NCBI GenBank assembly: GCA_903901395.1
Contig: CAIUQW010000444.1
Coordinates: forward strand, 1-10,347
Length of the DNA stretch: 10,347 nucleotides
Direction: 5' to 3'
Source of the DNA: an uncultured Chlorobiales bacterium
GTDB lineage: Bacteria > Bacteroidota > Chlorobiia > Chlorobiales > Chlorobiaceae
The notes under the pieces were generated by a model. The model had not been told where the DNA came from. It worked only from the letters and a program-made list of their open reading frames with translations, and searched no databases. The position numbers and the translations under genes are program-made. How positions within the stretch are numbered: position 1 is the stretch's first letter; each line of letters opens with the position of its first letter. Shown here in pieces: positions 5,781-10,347 of this stretch.

Positions 5781-7612
5781 TGGCGCTGTACGACCAGCTC
5801 TCGAAGCCGGGTTCCCTCTGGTTCGAATCGACCGCTACGGACGCGCGTTACGGCGACTCGCTCTTTTTTTCCGATCCGCTTGAAACGCTGACGCTTCATG
5901 TTGGCGACGACATCGCTGCGTGGTTCGCCGGGCTGGAGTCGCGGCTCGACGCAGGTTTCTGCCTCGCAGGATGGCTTGGCTACGAGGCCGGCTTCCTGCT
6001 TGATCCGGCGATCGCGTCGTGCGCATCGTCCGCCGATGATCGCGCCTTGCTCGGCTGGTTCGGCGTCTATCGCCACCCGGAGCGCTTCAGCCACGAAGCC
6101 GTCGAGGCCGAGGACGCCGCCATCGCGACGCAGCGCTTCAAGGTCTCCGATCTTGGCTTTGAGTTTGGCGAGGCGGAGTATTGCAGGAGCATCGAGCGGC
6201 TGCGCGAGGAGATCGCGGCGGGCAACGTCTACCAGGTGAACTTCACCGGGCGCTGCCGTTTCACCTTCGACGGCTCGCCCGAGGCGCTCTATGTCGCCAT
6301 GAAGCGCCGCCAGCCTTCGCCGTGGTCGGCCTTTCTGAACACAGGCGATCGTCACATACTCTCCTTTTCACCCGAGCTGTTTTTCGTTCGCGATGGCCGC
6401 CTGATCGAGACCATGCCGATGAAGGGCACCGCGCCACGCCGCGAGCGCCCCGAGGAAGATCTCGCCGAAAAAGCGGGGCTGGCGGCGTGCGAGAAGAACC
6501 GCGCGGAGAATCTGATGATCGTCGATCTGTTGCGCAACGACCTCGGGCGCATCTGCGCGACCGGCACGGTGCAGGCCTCCAGCCTCTTCGAGACGCAGAC
6601 CTATCCGACGCTGCACCAGATGGTCTCGACCGTGCGCGGCGAGCTGCGGTCGGAGACGCGGCTGCACGATCTCTTCCGGGCGCTCTTCCCCTCTGGCTCC
6701 GTGACGGGGGCGCCGAAGGTGCGGGCGATGCGGCTCATCCGCGAGCTGGAACGAAGCTCGCGCGGCGTTTACACCGGCGCGGTCGGCTTCATGCTGCCCG
6801 AGGGGCGGATGGCCTTCAACGTGGCGATCCGCACCATCGAGCTGCAAGGGCGAAACGGTGTGTACGGCACGGGCAGCGGCATCGTCTGGGACTCCAACCC
6901 TCGCGCCGAGTTCCGCGAGTGCATGCTCAAGACGCGGATTCTCGCAGACCTCGTTCCACCAACCGCGCCGGACGCGCCAGCCATTTTCGAGACAATCCAG
7001 TGGAACGGCTGGGAATATCTGCTGCTCGAAGACCATCTCGCCCGCCTCGCTTCCTCCGCCGCCACGCTCGACTTCACCTTCGACTGCGACGCCATCACCG
7101 CCGCATTGTCGGGCAATGTGCGGGAGTTGCAAGCGCTCGGCGGAAAGCATCGCGTGCGCCTGACGCTCTTTCGGGACGGCAGCGTCACTATAGCGTCGGA
7201 ACCGTTCAGCTACGACCTGTCCAGCCAGCCCGTGCGCGTTTGCATCGCCTCAGCGCGGGTCGATTCGCGCGACCTGCTGCTCCGGCACAAAAGCGTCGTT
7301 CGCGAGCGTTATGACCGCGCTTTCCGTGAGGCTCTCGATAAGGGATTCGGCGAGGTTTTGTTCCTGAACGAGCGCGGCGAAGTCACCGAGGGAGCGATCA
7401 GCAACATTCTCGTGCGAATCGACGGGCGCTGGATCACGCCGCCTGAGTCGTGCGGACTGCTGAACGGCGTGTTCCGCCGCTATCTCTTGCGCACTCGACC
7501 GTGGATCATCGAACGGACGATCACCCTCGACGAGCTTCGCCTGGCCGAGATGGCGCTGATCTGCAATTCTCTGCGCGGAGTGCGTCTGGCGGAGATCATC
7601 ATGCCGGAATAA
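5780..7612 (+). CDS. pabB: Fused aminodeoxychorismate synthase component I / aminodeoxychorismate lyase (PabB-PabC)
   Basis: A 610-residue bifunctional enzyme for p-aminobenzoate, the folate precursor. Residues 1-390 are the chorismate-binding PabB module: YQVNFT (151-156), SFSPELFF (195-202), MPMKGT with the active-site lysine K215 that marks aminodeoxychorismate synthases, ENLMIVDLLRNDLGRI (243-258), GSVTGAPK (306-313) and GTGSGIVWDS (363-372). Residues 400-610 are a class IV PLP lyase like PabC: FETI (403-406), LLLEDHLARL (414-423), the likely Schiff-base lysine K504 in RHKS, GEVTEGAISN (533-542) and CGLLNGVFRR (558-567). It should turn chorismate plus ammonia into PABA and pyruvate. The glutaminase PabA is not in the window. 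The start ATG 5780-5782 shares one base with the TAA of the phosphatase gene (TAATG), indicating coupled translation. An earlier start (5702) would lie inside that gene and is not needed. Confidence 0.95.
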   Translation: MALYDQLSKPGSLWFESTATDARYGDSLFFSDPLETLTLHVGDDIAAWFAGLESRLDAGFCLAGWLGYEAGFLLDPAIASCASSADDRALLGWFGVYRHPERFSHEAVEAEDAAIATQRFKVSDLGFEFGEAEYCRSIERLREEIAAGNVYQVNFTGRCRFTFDGSPEALYVAMKRRQPSPWSAFLNTGDRHILSFSPELFFVRDGRLIETMPMKGTAPRRERPEEDLAEKAGLAACEKNRAENLMIVDLLRNDLGRICATGTVQASSLFETQTYPTLHQMVSTVRGELRSETRLHDLFRALFPSGSVTGAPKVRAMRLIRELERSSRGVYTGAVGFMLPEGRMAFNVAIRTIELQGRNGVYGTGSGIVWDSNPRAEFRECMLKTRILADLVPPTAPDAPAIFETIQWNGWEYLLLEDHLARLASSAATLDFTFDCDAITAALSGNVRELQALGGKHRVRLTLFRDGSVTIASEPFSYDLSSQPVRVCIASARVDSRDLLLRHKSVVRERYDRAFREALDKGFGEVLFLNERGEVTEGAISNILVRIDGRWITPPESCGLLNGVFRRYLLRTRPWIIERTITLDELRLAEMALICNSLRGVRLAEIIMPE

Positions 7613-7624
7613 GTGTCACGAATG

Positions 7625-7653
7625 TTGAAGTGCATCGGATCGAACCGTATATT
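7625..7653 (+). promoter_or_regulatory. Putative sigma70-type promoter
   Basis: TTGAAG (7625-7630) and TATATT (7648-7653) are separated by exactly 17 bases, a near-consensus -35/-10 pair. It begins 12 bases after the pabBC stop. Transcription would start near 7660 and leave a leader of about 35 bases before the next gene. This suggests the 152-residue protein is transcribed on its own rather than only from the ppx-pabBC unit. Confidence 0.5.
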
Positions 7654-7694
7654 GATAGAGGAACTCATCTTAAGCAAAATAAACGCTGCCAGCC

Positions 7695-8153
7695 ATGAGA
7701 GACCACACCCCAAATTTCAAACTCCTCGAACTCTCGGAAGAGAGCAAAAGACTCGTCAAAGAGACCGTCATTCAACTCCTTGAAAAGCTCGCCAGCGACG
7801 ACCAGCTCACGCCGGAGGCCCGGCTCGAGTTCTGGGTGGAGATTACCGGCGTAAAGCATCCGCGCGGCACCTTCCGGGGCGGCTGCCTCATGCCCGACAG
7901 TTATCTCTGCCTGTCGGACTGGTTCGCCACAAACAGCCGGACCATCGAGCCAGCGGCAGAGTATACTGGCACGGCAAATGCGCTTGACGTGGCCTGGATT
8001 GACCTGCTCGACGAGCTGTTCTACCAGATCGAAATTTTCACCGCGCAGTCCAACTCAAACCAGGGAGTCACCGTAGAACTTTGGGCCGGAACGAGAAACC
8101 GCCCCGAGTGCGAGTGGATTTACGCTGTAGACAGGAAGATTGAGCTGGTGTAG
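7695..8153 (+). CDS. Unrecognised acidic 152-residue protein
   Basis: I do not recognise this family. The product starts MRDHTPNFKLLELSEESKRL and has an N-terminal helical part (about 10-50) rich in Glu/Lys/Leu. A Gly-rich turn follows (GVKHPRGTFRGGCL, about 52-65), then a mixed region with several Trp and Asp. There is no signal peptide, membrane helix or zinc motif; the three cysteines are scattered. Composition and codon use look like the GC-rich neighbours, so it is probably native rather than recently acquired. A good promoter lies just upstream, but no Shine-Dalgarno precedes ATG 7695 (the preceding bases read AACGCTGCCAGCC). It ends just before the TGGAC/GTCCA repeat array. Likely a soluble cytoplasmic protein; function unknown. 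Confidence 0.7.
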   Translation: MRDHTPNFKLLELSEESKRLVKETVIQLLEKLASDDQLTPEARLEFWVEITGVKHPRGTFRGGCLMPDSYLCLSDWFATNSRTIEPAAEYTGTANALDVAWIDLLDELFYQIEIFTAQSNSNQGVTVELWAGTRNRPECEWIYAVDRKIELV

Positions 8154-8163
8154 GAAGAGGAAA

Positions 8164-8323
8164 ATGGACGCTGATGGACTTTGTGGACGAATGTAATGTA
8201 AGATATGGACTCAATGGACAATGTAAGAGTAATGTAAGAGAAGAGCTTGCTCTTTAGGTTTGTCCACTCAGTCCAATGTCCATACCCGTCCATACCCGTC
8301 CATCAATGTCCATCAGCGTCCAT
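8164..8323. repeat. TGGAC/GTCCA repeat array forming a large imperfect inverted repeat
   Basis: The left half carries five TGGAC units, starting at 8165, 8175, 8184, 8206 and 8215. The right half carries seven GTCCA units, starting at 8262, 8271, 8278, 8288, 8298, 8308 and 8318; most spacings are 9-10 bases. The outer 16 bases ATGGACGCTGATGGAC (8164-8179) are the exact reverse complement of 8308-8323. Pairing continues inward imperfectly around a small central hairpin at 8241-8254. Bases 8281-8300 contain a perfect 10-base tandem duplication (CATACCCGTC twice). The left half also has four ATGTAA copies (8191, 8196, 8221, 8232). The array fills the gap between two convergent genes, so its RNA from either strand could fold into a long stem. 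It could be a dispersed non-coding repeat, a bidirectional terminator, or a slippage-prone array. Confidence 0.85.
8241..8254. terminator. Small hairpin at the centre of the repeat array
   Basis: AAGAGCTTGCTCTT is a short self-complementary stem: AAGAG pairs with CTCTT around a CTTG loop. It sits 87 bases after the plus-strand gene stop and 75 bases before the minus-strand nth stop, at the apex of the large inverted repeat. There is no long T-run after it on either strand, so factor-independent termination would be weak unless the whole array folds. Confidence 0.3.
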
Positions 8324-8328
8324 CGTGC

Positions 8329-8970
8329 CTAAGCAGATTTTTCAGGCCACTCGCAAACCTCCCGAACCGGGCACTGCCCGCATTCGGGCTTTTTGGCCTT
8401 GCAGGTGTAGCGACCGTGGAGAAGCAGGTAGTGGTGGAAGTCGATCAGCTTTTCCTCGGGGATGAGCTTCAAGAGCGCCTCTTCGGTCTCCTCGGGTTTT
8501 GAGGTCTTGCAGAGGCCGATGCGGTTCGAGACCCGGTGGACGTGCGTGTCCACCGGCATGGCGGGAACGCCGAAAGCGTTGCCGAGCACCACGTTCGCGG
8601 TTTTGCGGCCCACGCCCGGCAGGCTTTCGAGCGCCTCGCGCGAAGCTGGAACCTCGCCACCAAAATCATCAATCAGACGCTGGCTGACGGCGAGGATGTT
8701 TTTTGCCTTGTTGTTGTAGTAGTTGATCGGGCGGATGATCCTCCTGATATCCTCCACATCCATCCGGCTCAAGCTGGCGGCATCGGGTGCGGCTTTGAAG
8801 AGCACCTCGGTGAGCTGGTTCACCTTCTTGTCCGTGGCCTGAGCAGCCATGATGGTGGCGACGAGGAGCTGAAAAGGGGTGTCGAAGTGAAGTTCGCTTT
8901 TCGGATTTGGCCAGCGGGCCGACAGCGCCTTTTCTATGAAGGCGATCTTTTCACTCACGGATGTGCTCAT
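8329..8970 (-). CDS. nth: Endonuclease III (DNA glycosylase/AP lyase)
   Basis: A 213-residue protein of the usual Nth length. It removes oxidised pyrimidines from DNA and cuts the abasic site by beta-elimination in base-excision repair. The helix-hairpin-helix motif LPGVGRKTANVV (117-128) contains the catalytic lysine K123. The catalytic aspartate is D141 in VDTHVHRV. The [4Fe-4S] cluster cysteines C190, C197, C200 and C206 have the standard C-x6-C-x2-C-x5-C spacing. The N-terminal TPFQLLVATIMAAQATD (31-47) is the conserved helix with the substrate-pocket Gln. It is last in the operon, 18 bases after the nusB stop, and its stop lies six bases beyond the GTCCA array. All key residues are present. 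Confidence 0.97.
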   Translation of the reverse strand: MSTSVSEKIAFIEKALSARWPNPKSELHFDTPFQLLVATIMAAQATDKKVNQLTEVLFKAAPDAASLSRMDVEDIRRIIRPINYYNNKAKNILAVSQRLIDDFGGEVPASREALESLPGVGRKTANVVLGNAFGVPAMPVDTHVHRVSNRIGLCKTSKPEETEEALLKLIPEEKLIDFHHYLLLHGRYTCKAKKPECGQCPVREVCEWPEKSA

Positions 8971-8988
8971 CGTCGTTGAAAGAGCGGT

Positions 8989-9483
8989 TCAGCGCTCGTT
9001 TTCCGTTTTCTGCATCTTCGATTCGGTGTGGTCGATCAGGCCGCGTCCGCACTTCTGAATGCGTCCCTCGGCTTTCAGGTCGTTGAAAATGGCGTCGAGA
9101 ATGCCGTTAACGAACTTGCTGCTCTTGTCGGTGCTGCTGAACTTCTTGGCGATCTCGATGGCCTCGTTGATCGATACCTTCGGCGGAATGTCCTCGCAGT
9201 AGAGAATCTCGGCAAGCGCCATGCGCAGAATGTTCTTGTCGATGATCGCTATGCGGGTCATATCCCAGTTGAAGGTATGCTTGGAGATATATCGATCAAT
9301 CTCTTCGCGGTTCCTGACGATGCTCTGCATCAAATGGTTGAAGAATTTCATGGCGTTGGGGTCATCCATGATCTCCTTCGAGAGGAGCCAGTGAGTGGCC
9401 GAATCGGTGTCAACATCCCGGAGTTCAAGCGTGTAGAGCGCCTGAAGAATTTTTTCCCGGATTTGCCGTCGGTAGGTTTTCAT
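8989..9483 (-). CDS. nusB: Transcription antitermination factor NusB
   Basis: A 164-residue all-helical protein. NusB binds boxA RNA together with ribosomal protein S10 (NusE) and promotes antitermination in rRNA operons. The N-terminus ([16 protein letters not shown]) and the C-terminal block are typical: [14 protein letters not shown] (81-94), [18 protein letters not shown] (99-116) and [14 protein letters not shown] (119-132). A charged tail of about 25 residues ([20 protein letters not shown]) extends past the usual end of the family and may be disordered. The gene starts nine bases after the HAD phosphatase stop and is followed by nth after 18 bases, so it is part of one minus-strand operon. 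Confidence 0.95.
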   Translation of the reverse strand: MKTYRRQIREKILQALYTLELRDVDTDSATHWLLSKEIMDDPNAMKFFNHLMQSIVRNREEIDRYISKHTFNWDMTRIAIIDKNILRMALAEILYCEDIPPKVSINEAIEIAKKFSSTDKSSKFVNGILDAIFNDLKAEGRIQKCGRGLIDHTESKMQKTENER

Positions 9484-9492
9484 GATGCGGTA

Positions 9493-10194
9493 TTAAGAGA
9501 GTTGTGGAGTAAGGATCTCGGCGAGAACTTCACCGGTCTCCGCAAAATTCTGGAACAGCGCTCCGGGCTGGTGCCGTGAGAGTTCCTGCATGGAAAAGTT
9601 GCCCGTCGCCACGGCGATGCAGTGGGCGTCGAGCTCGCGAGCGCAACGGATGTCGTGCTCGGTGTCGCCGATGATAACGATGTCAGCGGGGGAAAAGTTT
9701 TTTCCGGTGATCTGGCGGGCGCGCTCGTGGGCGATGCGGGGAAGTTCGTTGCGGTCGAGGCCGTCGTCGGCGAACGCGCCGAACGGAAAGTAGTGGTCGA
9801 TGCCCGGAAGCTTGAGCTTGTGGCGGCCCGAGGCTTCGAAGTTGCCGGTCAGGAGGCCGAGCAGGATGTCGGATCGCGCCGAAAGCGCGTCGAGCAGTTC
9901 GCGCACGCCGTCGAGCAGCGTGATGTCCGATGGACGGGCGCACTCCTGGAACAGGGCGATGTAGGCGGCTTTGGCCTGGTCGAACTTTCCGGCGATTTCG
10001 TGCCGGTCGAGTCCGCCGTTTTGCAGCACCTCGTAGATGATGGCGCTGTCCATCTTGCCGGAAAAGTCGTGCGTGCCGGTGCTCCCCTCGGTGCCATACA
10101 CCCCGAAAAGGGCGTCGGCAAGGACGCGCCGGTTCATGCCGCTTACCCTGAGAAGGGTTCCATCGATGTCAAACAGAACAAGTTTACGATACAT
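9493..10194 (-). CDS. HAD-superfamily phosphatase (phosphoglycolate-phosphatase-like)
   Basis: A 233-residue haloacid-dehalogenase-type hydrolase. Motif I is FDIDGT with nucleophile D9 and acid/base D11; motif II is LLTGN (T116); the motif III lysine lies in GRHKLK (K126 or K128); motif IV is IIGDTEHDI (D177, D181). A helical C1 cap of about residues 15-95 places it with Gph/beta-phosphoglucomutase-type enzymes. The likely substrate is a small phosphorylated metabolite such as 2-phosphoglycolate, but the sequence does not fix it. The ATG lies only two bases after the smc stop (TGAAAATG), so translation is probably coupled; nusB follows after nine bases. Family sure, substrate not. Confidence 0.9.
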   Translation of the reverse strand: MYRKLVLFDIDGTLLRVSGMNRRVLADALFGVYGTEGSTGTHDFSGKMDSAIIYEVLQNGGLDRHEIAGKFDQAKAAYIALFQECARPSDITLLDGVRELLDALSARSDILLGLLTGNFEASGRHKLKLPGIDHYFPFGAFADDGLDRNELPRIAHERARQITGKNFSPADIVIIGDTEHDIRCARELDAHCIAVATGNFSMQELSRHQPGALFQNFAETGEVLAEILTPQLS

Positions 10195-10196
10195 TT

Positions 10197-10347
10197 TCAG
10201 CTTACAGACTCTTCTTCAGAACGTGCTTTTTCAATCTTGACCGGAATGAGCTTCGAGACTCCTTCCTCCTCCATCGTGACGCCGTAGAGCGCCTGGCAGG
10301 ACGCCATGCTCTTTTTGTTGTGCGTAACGATAATAAATTGAGTGTTA
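10197..10347 (-). CDS. smc: Chromosome segregation protein SMC, C-terminal 49 residues
   Basis: Only the 3' end is inside the window; the gene continues past base 10347 on the minus strand. The visible residues NTQFIIVTHNKKSM carry the H-loop histidine (IVTHN) of SMC/Rad50-type ABC ATPase heads, followed by LYGVTMEEEGVSKLIPVKIE, which is characteristic of bacterial SMC C-termini (GVTM.E.GVSKL). SMC with ScpA/ScpB forms the condensin ring that organises newly replicated origins. A short acidic tail (EKARSEEESVS) ends the protein. It is the first visible gene of the smc-HAD-nusB-nth run. Confidence 0.93.
   Translation of the reverse strand, partial: NTQFIIVTHNKKSMASCQALYGVTMEEEGVSKLIPVKIEKARSEEESVS

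Noticed and set aside
6181..7314. 377-codon open frame inside the PabBC gene
   Set aside because: Its translation is dominated by Arg/Ala/His, typical of an off-frame reading of GC-rich coding DNA, and the overlapping frame is clearly PabB-PabC.
8262..8323. GTCCAT repeats as a CRISPR array
   Set aside because: Units are only 5-6 bases with spacers of a few bases, and they invert across a centre. CRISPR repeats are longer, directly repeated and separated by unique spacers of about 30 bases; no cas gene is present.
1..10347. Insertion sequences, tRNA or rRNA genes
   Set aside because: No transposase frame, terminal inverted repeats with target duplication, or tRNA cloverleaf elements could be seen on either strand.

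Overview
The window looks like ordinary chromosome of a green sulfur bacterium (Chlorobiaceae, Chlorobium/Chlorobaculum type). This is inferred from gene content and protein style: a BchE-like radical SAM protein, a fused PabB-PabC, a phytol/dolichol-kinase-like membrane protein, an smc-HAD-nusB-nth run, GC-rich coding DNA and mostly weak Shine-Dalgarno sequences. No species marker is present, so the assignment is moderate.

Layout. (1) Bases 2-1174 (+) hold the 3' part of a B12-binding-type radical SAM gene whose 5' end lies outside the window. (2) Bases 1175-2383 form a visibly AT-richer accessory patch. It holds a truncated HicB-like antitoxin ORF (1194-1331), a membrane-anchored coiled-coil/receiver-domain protein (1355-2032), and, on the minus strand, the decayed remains of a ribbon-helix-helix (CopG-type) antitoxin with four in-frame stops (2114-2332). 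(3) Bases 2384-4035 (-) hold a polyprenol/phytol/dolichol-kinase-like membrane protein followed by a Sua5/YwlC threonylcarbamoyl-AMP synthase, read as one operon. (4) Divergently, 4224-7612 (+) hold a Ppx/GppA phosphatase overlapping by one base (TAATG) a fused aminodeoxychorismate synthase I/aminodeoxychorismate lyase. An unrecognised 152-residue protein (7695-8153) follows, with its own good sigma70-like promoter. (5) Bases 8154-8328 are a convergent intergenic region filled by a TGGAC/GTCCA repeat array arranged as a large imperfect inverted repeat. (6) Bases 8329-10347 (-) are a tightly packed operon read smc (3' end only), HAD phosphatase, nusB, nth.

How the genes work together. Most intact genes are housekeeping: tRNA t6A modification (Sua5), folate precursor synthesis (PabBC), polyphosphate/(p)ppGpp turnover (Ppx/GppA), chromosome condensation (SMC), antitermination (NusB) and base-excision repair (Nth). 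The accessory content is the 1.2-kb AT-rich patch, which reads as a small turnover site for toxin-antitoxin genes with one apparently intact signalling-type gene left between two antitoxin relics. I found no complete novel system. The most interesting signals are the receiver protein with its relic flanks and the inverted GTCCA repeat array.
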